Assembly: GCF_025061645.1 (NCBI RefSeq)
Contig: NZ_JANYMP010000018.1
Coordinates: forward strand, 1-64,000
Length of the DNA: 64,000 nucleotides
Direction: 5' to 3'
DNA from: Umezawaea endophytica
GTDB lineage: Bacteria > Actinomycetota > Actinomycetes > Mycobacteriales > Pseudonocardiaceae
Numbering within the stretch: position 1 is the stretch's first letter; each line of letters starts with the position of its first letter. The notes under the pieces were generated by a model, which searched no databases, was not told where the DNA came from, and was given only the letters and a program-made list of their open reading frames with translations. The position numbers were made by a program, and so were the translations under genes. Shown here piece by piece: positions 1 through 10,100 of the stretch.

Positions 1-51
1 CGCCCCCACGCTGGAACCCACAGCCTCCCCACCAGCCCCCCACCGGACCCC

Positions 52-3000
52 CTACCACTCCCACCGCCGAGCCCCACCCATCAACCCAATCATCCCCGAC
101 ACCAACCGCATCTGCTCCACCCCCCGAATATCCGCCTCCACCAACCGAGGCGAACACACCAACACAGCCACAGCCTGAGCCCGCGACAAAGCCACGTTCA
201 ACCGATTCCGAGACAACAAAAAATCCAACCCCCGCGGCAAATCCACAGCAGCCGAAGACGTCATCGTCGCGATCACCACCGGCGCCTCCTGCCCCTGGAA
301 CTTGTCCACCGTCCCCACCCTCACCTCCTCATACCCACTAGCCTCCAACGCCCTGCGCACCACCCTCACCTGAAGGTTGTACGGCGCCACCACCAGGATG
401 TCCGACTCGTTGACCGCACGGGACACCCCATCATCCGTCCACATGCGACCCATCAACTCCCGCACGATCCGCACCACCTCCCCAGCCTCCTCCACCGACC
501 TGGTGATGTTGTGCGAGTGATCCACCAAATCCAGGTACAACCCAGACTCCACCCCGGCCACGGACCGCAAAGCCGCGGACGGATGAGCGTGCAACCTCCC
601 GGCGTAAGACAACAACGACACCGGCAAACACACATCCGGATGCATTCGCCGAGACTGATCCATGAAGTACCCCAACGATGGCGGGATCACATCAGCATCC
701 CCCAGCAGATGCCCCAACGCCGAAGCATCCGCCCCAGCGGGATGCGTCCCCTGCACCACCTGAGGCAACTGCTGCGGATCCCCCAACAACACCAGATTCC
801 GCGCACAAACCGACACGGCCAAAGCATCCGCCAACGCGAACTGCCCAGCCTCATCAATGATCAGCACATCAAAAAGCTGCTCCCGCAACGCCGCGTTGGC
901 GAACGTCCACGCCGTCCCCCCGACCAGGTGCCCCCCACCCTGCTCCGCACGCCACCGCACCATCGCCGGGTTGTCCCGCGGCTGCTCCCACTCACAATCC
1001 TTGACCGGCTTGTCCTTCGCCTTCTTCGCACAGGGGATGACCACACCCAACTCACGCCCAGCGGCCTTCGCCGCCGACAGCACGTTCTCCACCGCCTTGT
1101 GACTGGTGGACGTCACAGCGACGCTCTTCCCCCGCCGAACCAGGTGCGCGATCAACCGCCCGGCCAGGTACGTCTTCCCAGCCCCAGGCGGCCCTTGCAC
1201 AGCCAACGTCGACCCGTCCAACACGTCCACCGCACGGATCACCGCGTCGACCAGATCCTCACCCTGCGGCAACGACCCGGACACCAACCGCGGCGGCGTC
1301 CGGCGCAGCAGGTCGATCCCCGGATGCGGCGGCAACGCGGGAAGCCCCTCCACCACCGCCTCCGCCAGCTCGTACACCGCGCTGTCCTTCGGCGTGGGCA
1401 TCACCGGATCGCCGGGCAGGATCGCCACCGGCCGAGCCGAGTCCAGCCCGTCCGGCTGCACGCTCTCCAGCAGCACGACCCCGTTCGCCGACTCCGAGAG
1501 CACCTCCGCCTTCCGGGTCCAGCCGGGGTTGCCCGGATACAGCAACCGCACCTTCTCCCGAACGCTGAACGGGTGCGGCCGATCAGGATCGACCCGCGCG
1601 TGCACCTCGCGCTTGGCCAGCTTCACCCGCCCGCTGGGCATCACCCAGTCGTCCGTCCGCACCGAGACCGGCACCGCGCAGGTGTTGTCCACCTCCAGGT
1701 CCGGCAACGGGGCCCCCACCTGCCGGAAGAAGTCCCACCACGCCGGGTTCGTCTCCCGCCGGTGGTACCCGACAGCGGCGGCCAGCAGCGCCCGCGCCTT
1801 CTCGTCCGGCGTCGCGTCGGCGGGGTTGTCCGGCAACCCGGCCATCAGCGGGTCCACGACGGCCGCCAGCTTCGCCGCCCGCTCGGCCCGCCGCTCGGCC
1901 GCCACCTCCTCGTCGGTCCGCCGGATCAGGACGTCCATCTCGGACTCCTCCACGACCAGCGGCTCGATCCCGGCCTCGGCCCGGACGTCCAGCAGGAACC
2001 GGTACAGCCGATCCGTCGACACGCAGTCGTACGTGTTGTACTCCGCGATCCCCGCCAGCACCGCCGAAGCCTGCTCGACGTCCCCCAGCTCCACCAGCGT
2101 CAGGTACTCCTCGTAGGCCTCGATGCTGGAAACCGCGTTCTTCACCTCCCCGGACCGCGCGGACGGCATGTACAGCGGTTCCAGGTACTTGATCGAGTAC
2201 GACCGCTGCGAGACCCGCAACGCCTTGCGCACCACCGCGTACAGGTCGATCAACGACCCGGTGCGCAGCAACGTGTCCACGGCCTCCTCGCGGGTCCCGT
2301 GCAACGCCGCCAACCGCTTGAGCGCGCTCACCTCGTACGGCGCGTAGTGGTACACGTGACTGCCGGGGAACTCCGCCAGCCGCGCCAGCGCGAAGTCCAC
2401 GAACCCCTCGAACGCCGCCTTCTCCTGCGCCCGGCTGTGCGCCCAGAACGGAGTGAAGACGTCCCCGGAGGTGATCGCCCCGAACAGGTACTCCAGCCCC
2501 TCGCCTGCCAGGGCGAACGGATCGCCCTCCATGTCGAAGAACACGTCCCCGTCGGCGGGGCTCGGCAGGGCGGCCAGGACGTCCGGCGCCAGCACCTCGT
2601 ACGCGACCTTCCCGGTCGGGTCGTCCTCGGTGCGCGAGTTGTCCTGGATCACCTGCAACGCCGCCTGCGACCGCAGCGCGCCGAACGTCGTGACCGACAT
2701 GTCCGACGGCCGGTCGGTGGCCGTGGCGTTGGCCAGCGCGTCGATCGTCCCCAGCCCGGCGGCCACCAGCTTCCGCCGCTGGTCGGTCCTGATCCCCGCC
2801 ACCAGCGACAGGTCCCGAGCGGCTTCGCGCCCGGTCGAGCAGCTCCGTGCGAAGCGGCACGTGCCGCACGCGGGCCGTTCGTCCGCCCACACCAGGGCGG
2901 GCATGGCGGCGGGCACGGACAGCCGCCGCCGCAACCGGTCCCGCAGGTGGTCGACCAGCGGCAGGAAGTCCGCCACCGGGAACGAGTGCGTGGCGTCGTC

Positions 3001-3507
3001 GCCCAGCACCAGGTGCATCGACGGCCCGGTCGGGTGTCCGGCCCGGCGCAGCGCGTCGGCGTACGCCGTCAACTGGAGCACCGCGGCGGGGGTCGCGTGC
3101 CGGGCCAGCTTGGTGTCGTGAGGCTCGTAGCCGTCCGCCGACCGGATCACGAAGTCCGCCCGGCCGTAGAACCCGTCCGAGTAGAACACCGCCTGGTAGA
3201 CGGCGGGCGCGCCGGACTCCAGCGCGATCCGCGTCTCCTCGGCCGCCTCGACCAGCGCGTCGTGGTGGGGCGCGGGCAGTCCGATCTCGACCAGCCCGGC
3301 GCCGAAGCGCTCCTTGAACCGCGCCAGCGCCGCCTGCTCGTGGGCCACGCCGTGCTTGGTGATCAACGTCGCGCCGGAGCTGTCCGGAGTGGGCACGCCG
3401 GGCAGCCTCGCGGCGATGGCGTGGTTCAGCGCACTGCGGTGCTCGCACTCCAGCAGGTCGACCAGGTCCGTCGGCGAGATGACCAGGCCGGCCTCCGTGG
3501 TGAGCAT
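52..3507 (-). CDS. TM0106-type RecB-like nuclease fused to DNA2/NAM7-type helicase
   Basis: Protein of 1151 aa. The N-terminal half looks like the TM0106 RecB-family putative nuclease: an early ECEHR segment, a cysteine group CGTCRFARSC near residues 213-222, and an RNase H-like block with FFDMEGDP near 316 and NTYDC near 490. The C-terminal half is a superfamily 1 helicase: Walker A GPPGAGKT near 772, IIDEAGQ near 882, and a terminal VGTVDKFQGQE segment typical of UvrD/DNA2-like enzymes. Such fusions are thought to act on nucleic acid ends; the substrate is unknown. The ATG at 3507 is chosen because the longer frame upstream is arginine/serine-rich shadow sequence. Oddity: codon usage shifts sharply inside the gene (see findings). 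It is divergent from the PIG-L gene. Confidence 0.88.
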   Translation of the reverse strand: MLTTEAGLVISPTDLVDLLECEHRSALNHAIAARLPGVPTPDSSGATLITKHGVAHEQAALARFKERFGAGLVEIGLPAPHHDALVEAAEETRIALESGAPAVYQAVFYSDGFYGRADFVIRSADGYEPHDTKLARHATPAAVLQLTAYADALRRAGHPTGPSMHLVLGDDATHSFPVADFLPLVDHLRDRLRRRLSVPAAMPALVWADERPACGTCRFARSCSTGREAARDLSLVAGIRTDQRRKLVAAGLGTIDALANATATDRPSDMSVTTFGALRSQAALQVIQDNSRTEDDPTGKVAYEVLAPDVLAALPSPADGDVFFDMEGDPFALAGEGLEYLFGAITSGDVFTPFWAHSRAQEKAAFEGFVDFALARLAEFPGSHVYHYAPYEVSALKRLAALHGTREEAVDTLLRTGSLIDLYAVVRKALRVSQRSYSIKYLEPLYMPSARSGEVKNAVSSIEAYEEYLTLVELGDVEQASAVLAGIAEYNTYDCVSTDRLYRFLLDVRAEAGIEPLVVEESEMDVLIRRTDEEVAAERRAERAAKLAAVVDPLMAGLPDNPADATPDEKARALLAAAVGYHRRETNPAWWDFFRQVGAPLPDLEVDNTCAVPVSVRTDDWVMPSGRVKLAKREVHARVDPDRPHPFSVREKVRLLYPGNPGWTRKAEVLSESANGVVLLESVQPDGLDSARPVAILPGDPVMPTPKDSAVYELAEAVVEGLPALPPHPGIDLLRRTPPRLVSGSLPQGEDLVDAVIRAVDVLDGSTLAVQGPPGAGKTYLAGRLIAHLVRRGKSVAVTSTSHKAVENVLSAAKAAGRELGVVIPCAKKAKDKPVKDCEWEQPRDNPAMVRWRAEQGGGHLVGGTAWTFANAALREQLFDVLIIDEAGQFALADALAVSVCARNLVLLGDPQQLPQVVQGTHPAGADASALGHLLGDADVIPPSLGYFMDQSRRMHPDVCLPVSLLSYAGRLHAHPSAALRSVAGVESGLYLDLVDHSHNITRSVEEAGEVVRIVRELMGRMWTDDGVSRAVNESDILVVAPYNLQVRVVRRALEASGYEEVRVGTVDKFQGQEAPVVIATMTSSAAVDLPRGLDFLLSRNRLNVALSRAQAVAVLVCSPRLVEADIRGVEQMRLVSGMIGLMGGARRWEW

Positions 3508-3622
3508 GACCGGCAGTATCGCGGCCCCGGTCGCCGCGCTCGTGGACGCCCGGCCCCCGCGTGTCGGCGGACGACCGTCCGAGCGGAGCGGACCGTCGGA
3601 GGACTGACGTAGCGTTCGGGGC

Positions 3623-4402
3623 ATGGCAACCCTGGTGTCGTTCCACGCCCACCCCGACGACGAGTGCATCCAGTGCGGTGGCGTCATGCGCAAAGCCGCT
3701 GACGAGGGGCACCGCGTGGTGCTGGTCGTCGCGACCCGCGGCGAGGTCGGCGAGGTGGTCGAGGGTTTCCTCGCCGAGGGCGAACTGCTGAGCGACCGGC
3801 GAGTCCGGGAGACGCACGCCTCGGCGGAGGTGCTGGGCGCCAAGCGCGTGGAGTTCCTCGGGTACGTCGACTCCGGGATGATGGGGGAGCCCACCAACGA
3901 CGCCCCGAACACCTTCTGGACGGCCTCCGTCGAGGAGGCGGCGGCCAGGCTCGCGGCGATCCTGGTGGAGGAGTCCGCCGACGTGCTGACCGTCTACGAC
4001 GACAACGGCGGCTACGGCCACCCCGACCACATCCAGGTGCACCGGGTCGGGCTGCGCGCCGCCGAGCTGGCGGGCACGCCGCGGGTCTACCAGGCCACGA
4101 TGAACCGCGACCACATGAACCTCGGCCGGGCCGCCGCGGAGGCGGCGGGGCACCCGGTGCCCGACGTGGACACCTCGCAGTTCGGCAAGCCTGCGGCCGA
4201 GCTGACCGCGGCCGTCGACGTCACGGCGTACCTGCCCGCCAAGAAGGCCGCGATGCGCGCGCACGCCAGCCAGATCAGCGAGCAGTCGTTCTTCCTCGCC
4301 CAGCCCGACGAGGCGTTCGCCTACTCGTTCGGCACCGAGTGGTTCATCCGGGTCGGCGCCGAGCCGGGCATCACCGAGTCCGACCTGTTCACCGGGCTGT
4401 AG
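3623..4402 (+). CDS. PIG-L family zinc deacetylase
   Basis: Protein of 259 aa with the LmbE/PIG-L fold. The metal-site motif AHPDDE lies at residues 9-14 and the second motif HPDHIQVH near 133-140. The family removes N-acetyl groups from GlcNAc-type substrates (MshB in mycothiol synthesis, Mca in mycothiol-conjugate detoxification, and several antibiotic deacetylases). The length and motifs fit MshB/Mca-like enzymes, but nothing nearby fixes the substrate, so no symbol is given. It is transcribed divergently from the helicase gene across 115 bp and its last 14 bases overlap the convergent HExxH gene. Confidence 0.85.
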   Translation: MATLVSFHAHPDDECIQCGGVMRKAADEGHRVVLVVATRGEVGEVVEGFLAEGELLSDRRVRETHASAEVLGAKRVEFLGYVDSGMMGEPTNDAPNTFWTASVEEAAARLAAILVEESADVLTVYDDNGGYGHPDHIQVHRVGLRAAELAGTPRVYQATMNRDHMNLGRAAAEAAGHPVPDVDTSQFGKPAAELTAAVDVTAYLPAKKAAMRAHASQISEQSFFLAQPDEAFAYSFGTEWFIRVGAEPGITESDLFTGL

Positions 4403-5543
4403 CCAGCCGCCGGTGCTCGTCGGCCAGCGCTCGGGCCCGTTCCAGCGCGGCGGCGGGCACCGGTTCGTCCGCCCACCCGGCGAGCACCTCGGCCATCCCG
4501 GTCACGAAGTCCCGTCCGACCGCGGTGAGCCTGCCGCTGCCGAGCATCGTCGCGGTCGCCTCCAGCGCGGCCGTCCGCCAGCGGGCGAACTCGACGTGCC
4601 CGCCCTCGTCGTGGTCCCGCTCCCGCCGCCAGAAACCCGCCACGCCCAGGTGCGCGTACGTGCCGTGCAGCAGCCCTCCCAGCGGCCGGGGGTCGTCGCG
4701 CCACGGCGCGTAGAACCGCTGGCCGGGATCGGGCCGCAGCAACGGGAACAGGTCCATCAGCGCCACCAGCTTGGTGTGCTGGAGCTCGTGCGCCAGCGTC
4801 ACGGCCACCGACCGCGCGTCCGGCCCGAGCGACAGGAACACGCACCCGAACGCGTCCGCCTGCGTCGCGCTGCTCATCCCGCCCGCCGCCGAGCGCAGCG
4901 GCGTCAGCACCGCCACCGCCTCCCGGAACTCCTCGGCCACCGCGGGGTGCCGCCGGACCAGCAGTTCCCAGCCCGCGGTGATCCCCTCCCGCCACCGCGC
5001 CAGGTCGATCCGGTGGTCCACCAGCAACGCGTCGGGGACCCCGCTCCACCGGTCCAGCGCGAACACCACCCCGCCGCCTACGGCGATCTCCGGTGTCGGC
5101 GTCCACTCCAACCGGTCCACCGGCACGGTCCCCCGGACCGGTCGGTCCACGTATCCCAGCGACGGCAGGGAGAAGCCTGCGGACGGCGGGAAGTCGACCT
5201 CCGCGTCGAGGCCCGCCCGCAACGCCGCCGCGGCGGCCACGTGCGCCAGTTCGGCGGGCCGGGCGACGCCACCCCGGCTGAGCGCCACCGCCGTCCTGGT
5301 CGCCCACGCGCTCACGGCCGGGTGGTCCAGCACCCGCCGCACCTCGACGGGCGCGGTCCGCTGGGCCTCGACCAGCACCTCGAACGCCCGCCGCACCGAC
5401 GGGTCCGCCCCGACCACGAACCGGAGCAGCAGCAGCGTCCGGCTGCGCCGCGCCGCCACGAGCGCCCGCACCGCCCCGACCCCGCCGCCACCGCGGGCCA
5501 GCGCGGCGAAGTCCGCCACCGTCAACGAGTGCGGACGCGTCAC
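4389..5543 (-). CDS. HExxH-motif protein of the FxSxx-COOH locus
   Basis: Protein of 384 aa starting at GTG. The zinc-metallopeptidase signature HELQH is visible near residue 250 (context TLAHELQHTKL), preceded by an alanine-rich helical region. This matches the HExxH domain that in many actinomycetes is fused to, or encoded beside, the radical SAM enzyme FxsB of FxSxx-COOH systems. Here it is a separate gene 28 bases downstream of fxsB, so both are probably one transcript. Whether it cleaves the modified peptide or has another role is unknown; the protease role is inferred from the motif alone. Confidence 0.8.
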   Translation of the reverse strand: MTRPHSLTVADFAALARGGGGVGAVRALVAARRSRTLLLLRFVVGADPSVRRAFEVLVEAQRTAPVEVRRVLDHPAVSAWATRTAVALSRGGVARPAELAHVAAAAALRAGLDAEVDFPPSAGFSLPSLGYVDRPVRGTVPVDRLEWTPTPEIAVGGGVVFALDRWSGVPDALLVDHRIDLARWREGITAGWELLVRRHPAVAEEFREAVAVLTPLRSAAGGMSSATQADAFGCVFLSLGPDARSVAVTLAHELQHTKLVALMDLFPLLRPDPGQRFYAPWRDDPRPLGGLLHGTYAHLGVAGFWRRERDHDEGGHVEFARWRTAALEATATMLGSGRLTAVGRDFVTGMAEVLAGWADEPVPAAALERARALADEHRRLATAR

Positions 5544-5571
5544 GAGCCGGAACCCTTGCCGGGCAACGGTG

Positions 5572-6675
5572 TCACGACACCCGCTCCAGGTCGCGCGCGA
5601 GCCGTCCCCGCACGTGCCTGATGAGCCGGTACAGGTCGGCGCAGTACACCGACGGCCGGTCGAACCCCGCGCCCTCGCGGTACCGGTGCGCCCGCAGCCC
5701 GCCGCCGCACACGGCGTGCACGTCGCACGCGCGGCAGGAGGCGGACAGCCCGGCGAGCCCGGCCTGCCGCGCCCGCACGTCCGGCAGCCCCAGCGCCGCG
5801 TCGAACGAGTCGCGCGCGACGTGCAGGCCGGTCACCGCCGCGCCCTCGAACGCCGACGCCAGGATGTCCGACTGCTCGATCATCCCGTCGGTCTCCACCA
5901 CGACCTGGAGCGCCGGGCTCAGCCCCACCCCCTCGACCCTCGACCGGCCGCCCAGCAGCACGTGCACGACCTCCTCGAACAGCCGCACGCCGGTCTCCCG
6001 CACGGGGGCGCCGTACCAGCGGTCGAACACCGCGATCAGCCAGTCCGCGTAGCCGAACCCCGGCGGGGGAGAGCTCCAGTTCCCGTGCGGCAGCAGGAAG
6101 TCCACCGTCGGCGGCTCGAACGCCAGCAGCGACTCGTAGGTGCGGACCGGGTCGTTGCGCAGGTCCACCACCGCCAGCAGGCCCGCGAACAGCGGCCGGA
6201 ACTCCGGCGACCGCAACGCCGACAGGCCCTCCAGCACGGCGGTGTGGCTGTCGCCGCGGTGCCGCGCGGTCGCCGCCGCGTCGCCGTCCAGGCTCACGCC
6301 CACCCGCACGTCCAGCCCCAGCAGCACCTCCAGGAACCGGCGGTCGAGCAGCGTTCCGTTGGTCTGCGCGGAGAACCGCGCGGGGACCCGCGACCGCACC
6401 GCCGTGACCAGGTGCTCGATCACCGCGGGGCCCGCCAGGAGCGGTTCGCCGCCGTGCAGCACGACCTCCACGTCGGCCAAGCCGTGCGCGTGGGCGTGCT
6501 CGGCGATCCGCGCGGCGGTGTGCTCGACGACCTCGGGGGACATCACCCGCGGCCGGGACCGCCAGCGCTGGTCGGCCATCTCGTAGACGTAGCAGTAGTC
6601 GCAGGCCAGGTTGCACCTGCTGTGCACCTTGACGACGAACTGGCGGAACGGCCGCACGCGCACCCCCGATGTCAT
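5572..6675 (-). CDS. fxsB: FxsB-type radical SAM/SPASM peptide maturase
   Basis: Protein of 367 aa. The radical SAM cluster motif CNLACDYC (CxxxCxxC) is at residues 21-28, followed by HGGEPLL near 94, typical of peptide-modifying radical SAM enzymes. The C-terminus holds a SPASM-like cysteine set (CRACDVHAVC near 313-322 and a further Cys near 343) for auxiliary iron-sulfur clusters. Known relatives act on short peptides ending FxSxx and form cyclophane-type side-chain crosslinks. The candidate substrate gene begins 161 bp away on the opposite strand. ATG at 6675 is chosen because the motif is close to the start, as in the family. Confidence 0.9.
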   Translation of the reverse strand: MTSGVRVRPFRQFVVKVHSRCNLACDYCYVYEMADQRWRSRPRVMSPEVVEHTAARIAEHAHAHGLADVEVVLHGGEPLLAGPAVIEHLVTAVRSRVPARFSAQTNGTLLDRRFLEVLLGLDVRVGVSLDGDAAATARHRGDSHTAVLEGLSALRSPEFRPLFAGLLAVVDLRNDPVRTYESLLAFEPPTVDFLLPHGNWSSPPPGFGYADWLIAVFDRWYGAPVRETGVRLFEEVVHVLLGGRSRVEGVGLSPALQVVVETDGMIEQSDILASAFEGAAVTGLHVARDSFDAALGLPDVRARQAGLAGLSASCRACDVHAVCGGGLRAHRYREGAGFDRPSVYCADLYRLIRHVRGRLARDLERVS

Positions 6676-6836
6676 CCCCTTCCGCCATGAAACACGCCCG
6701 CGGGCCGCGACGGTGGTCCGATCGGCCTATTCGGGGCGTTACCAGTTGTCGGCCCACTAGGATGGCGAACGGATCCAGGTCGATCGGCAGGCACGGAACC
6801 CGCGGCTTTGCGGACTCGGGTGTAGGGGGCGAGCGC

Positions 6837-7004
6837 ATGGAGAGCGACGGGGTGCTGGAGTCCGAACTCCTCGACGTCACGGGGATCGACCTGGCGCGGC
6901 TGGAAGCCTTGCCGGACGCCGTTCTGCGGGCCTCGCTGCGCCGGATCCTGGCCGAGGACCTGGAGATGCCGGACCAGTACGCGGCCTTCCAGAGTTCGTT
7001 GTAG
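6837..7004 (+). CDS. fxsA: FxSxx-COOH precursor peptide (FxsA-like)
   Basis: A 55-aa peptide that ends in FQSSL, an exact FxSxx carboxy-terminus (F51, S53). The N-terminal part is acidic and leucine-rich (ESELLDVTGIDLARLEALPDAVL), like a leader recognised by the maturase, and the core region is about PDQYAAFQSSL. ATG at 6837 follows a purine-rich AGGGGGCGAG stretch. It is divergent from fxsB and sits 142 bp before the FxsT-like gene. The call rests on the tail motif and the neighbourhood; the modified residues are not known from sequence. Confidence 0.88.
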   Translation: MESDGVLESELLDVTGIDLARLEALPDAVLRASLRRILAEDLEMPDQYAAFQSSL

Positions 7005-7146
7005 TCACCGTCGGCGGAGCCGACGACCAGGCTGCCGCCATCCGAGTGAATCTGCGCTTCGAACGAAGTCCTTTCGGGCGTAGATCCACCGGAACCCGTT
7101 CCACTTGGTTTATTCGACGAGTTCACGTCCCCGGCCTGGAGTGGTG

Positions 7147-10100
7147 ATGAGCGGTCCGCTGAGCGTTCCGGGTCAAGCAGGTGTCGTCGCGTTCCTGTCC
7201 GCGACCGGCGGCACCGGTCGGACCAGCGCCGTGGCGAACCTGGCCTGGGTCCTGTCGAGCGCGGGCAAGCGCGTGCTGGTGGTCGACTGGGGTTCCGAGG
7301 TGCCGCGGGTCCGCGAGTACCTGGAGCCGTTCCTGGTCGGCCGCGGGCCGTTCCCGACGCAGCTCGGTCGCGGGCTGCTGGCGGCGTACACGTCCACGCC
7401 GGTGCGCGACGGCTACGAGCCCACCGCCGAGCGGTTCGCCCTGCCGGACGCCACGGGCCACATCGACGTGATCGCCCCGATGGAGCCGGACGCGGCGGGC
7501 CGGTTCTTCCCGGACTTCCAGCACGGCGACCCGAGCGCGATGACGGACCTGCGCACCCGGCTGGTCGAGGCGGACTACGACCACGTCCTGATCGACGCGC
7601 CGACGGGCGCGGGCGAGGCGTCGCTGACGCTGATCGCGACCCTGTGCGAGGTCGCCGTCGTCTGCTTCCGCCCGCGACCGAGGGCGATCTCGGACGCCGC
7701 CGACCTGGCCACCCGGCTGCGCCGCCGCGCCCCGGTGCGGATCGACCTCGTCCCGGTGGCGACCCTGTTCGACGACGCGGACGAGCTGTCCAGGGCGCGG
7801 CGCATCCGCTCGGCCATCCACGCGGCGTTCGCCGAGTTGCTCGCGGGCCAGTCCCGCAGGCTGCCGGACGACGGCTCGATCGAGATCCCGTACCGGCCGT
7901 ACGACGCGTTCGACCCGCTGCTCGCGATCCTGGTCGAGGAACCGCGGCAGGGCGGCACGCTGGAGCACCAGTACGGCCGCCTGGCGTCCGCTGTGACGGG
8001 CGGTGAGGTCAACGGGGTCGCCCAGGTCTCCCCGACCCTGCGGGCCCGCTACCGGCGCGTCTTCGGCCTGGACTCCACCGTCGAACCGGACCGGGTCCTG
8101 GTCGCCTACTCGCCGCCGGACCGGGCGTGGGCCGACTGGGTGCGCGGCCAGCTCCACCGCGCGGGCGCGCAGACCAGGTCGCTGACCGAGGCCGGGTCGT
8201 GGGCGGACGCCGTCCACCCGCCGGGCCTGGTGGTCATCTCCTCGCCGAACCTGGCCGGGTCGGCCGCCCAGTCCGCCGTGGACGAGTTCACCCGGACCGG
8301 CAGGCCGACCGTGCTGCGGCTGCTGCTCACCGACACCGAGATCGCCCCGGAGGACGTGGCGAACACCGTCGCCGTCCGCGACCAGCACCACGAGTCGATG
8401 CGGGCCAGGCTGCTCACCCACTTCGGCCTGATCGACCGGCCCGGCACCGTGCAGGACGTGGGGATGCGCGTGCCCGGCGCGGAGCCCGCCGTGTTCGGCC
8501 TCCCGCCGCGCCACCCGCTGTTCGTCGGCCGGGACGACGACCTGGAGGAGCTGCGGGACCGGCTGTCCGAGGCGGGTGACGCGCGGGTCGTCGTGACGCT
8601 GGGCGGCGTGCCCGGCATCGGCAAGAGCGAGCTGGCGCTGGAGTACGCGTACCGGTTCGCCAGCGACTACGACCTGGTGTGGTGGCTGTCGTCGCAGGAC
8701 CGCCAGTCCGTGCTGGTGGGCCTGGCGAACCTCGCGGCCAGGCTGCGCCAGCCGGGGTCCACCGACTTCGGCACCACGTCCGCGCTGGAGCGGCTCGCGG
8801 GGGACCCGGCGTACCAGCGGTTCCTGCTGGTGTACGACAACGCCGACGACCTGGCGGTGCTCGACGAGCTGCTGCCGGACGGCTCCACCGGCCACGTCCT
8901 GGTGACCTCGGGCAACGCCCCGGAGACCGCGATCGAGCTGGTCCCGATGAGCGCGGGCGACAGCGCCAGGCTGCTTGCCGACCGGGTGCCCGGCCTGTCG
9001 CCGGAGGACTCCGAGGGGGTCGCGCTCGCCGCCGGGCACCTGCCGCTCGCGCTCGACCTCGCGGGCGCGTGGCTGGAGGAGACGGCGCACACCGAGCGCG
9101 AAGCGGGCAGCACCGTCGCGGACTCGGCGGCGTGGGCCGTCCGCACGTTCCTCGCCCACCTCGACGGGCAGCAGCCGAACGGCCCGACCGACACCACCGC
9201 CCGCGTGCTCGCCGTCGTGGTCGGCACGTTGCGCGACTCCCCGACCGGGCGCATGGCCGTGCTGCTCGCCCAGCTCTGCTCGTTCCTCTCGCCGCAGGGC
9301 GTCGACCTCGGCCTGATCCGCTCACCCGCGCTGCTGGCGCGGCTGGTGGTCGCGGGTGGCGGCGACGCCGAGCCGCTGCGGCTGGACGCGGGCGAGATCG
9401 ACCGCGTGCTGTGGACCGGGGCCAGGTTCGGCCTGTTCCGCGTCGACTGGGGCGACCAGTACACGCTGCGGCTGCACCGGGTCGTGCAGAACGCGCTGCG
9501 CGAGGGCATGGGGGAGCTGGAACGCGCCTCCCGCCGCGCGGAGGTCCTGTCCTGCCTCGCCGCCTACGCACCGTCCGAAGTGGAGCTGACGGCGCCGGAC
9601 CGAGCGAGCCGCTTCACCGAGCTCCAGACTCACGTGTTCCCGTCCGGTGCGCTGGACAGCGACGACGACATGGTGCGCCGCTGGCTGGTCAACCAGGTGC
9701 GGTTCCTCTACACCGACGGCGGCACGGGGGTGCGGAGGTCCGCGCTCGACCCCGGCGAGAAGCTCCTGGAGACGTGGACCAGCCGCCACGGCACCGGCGA
9801 TCCGCTGCGGGCCAGGCTGGCGACGCAGCTCGCCAACATCCACCGCGTGCTCGGCAACCCGTTGCAGGCGCTGCGGCTGGACGACGCCGCTTTGGCCCAG
9901 CAGCGCCGTTCGCTCCAGCTCAGCCACCCGCAGACGCTGATCACCGCCCGAGGTCGCGGCGGCGACCTGCGCGGGCTCGGCCTGTTCGACGAGGCGCTGG
10001 TCGAGGACCAGGCGACGTGGGAGGGCTTCCGCCGCGCGCTGGGCGAGGACCACCCGCACACCCGCAGCGCGGCGAACAACCTGGCCATCTCGATGTTCCT

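Noticed and set aside
511-3612. A 1033-residue open frame on the plus strand
   Set aside because: Arg/Pro/Gln-rich shadow of the nuclease/helicase gene, no domain; typical of antisense frames in very GC-rich DNA.
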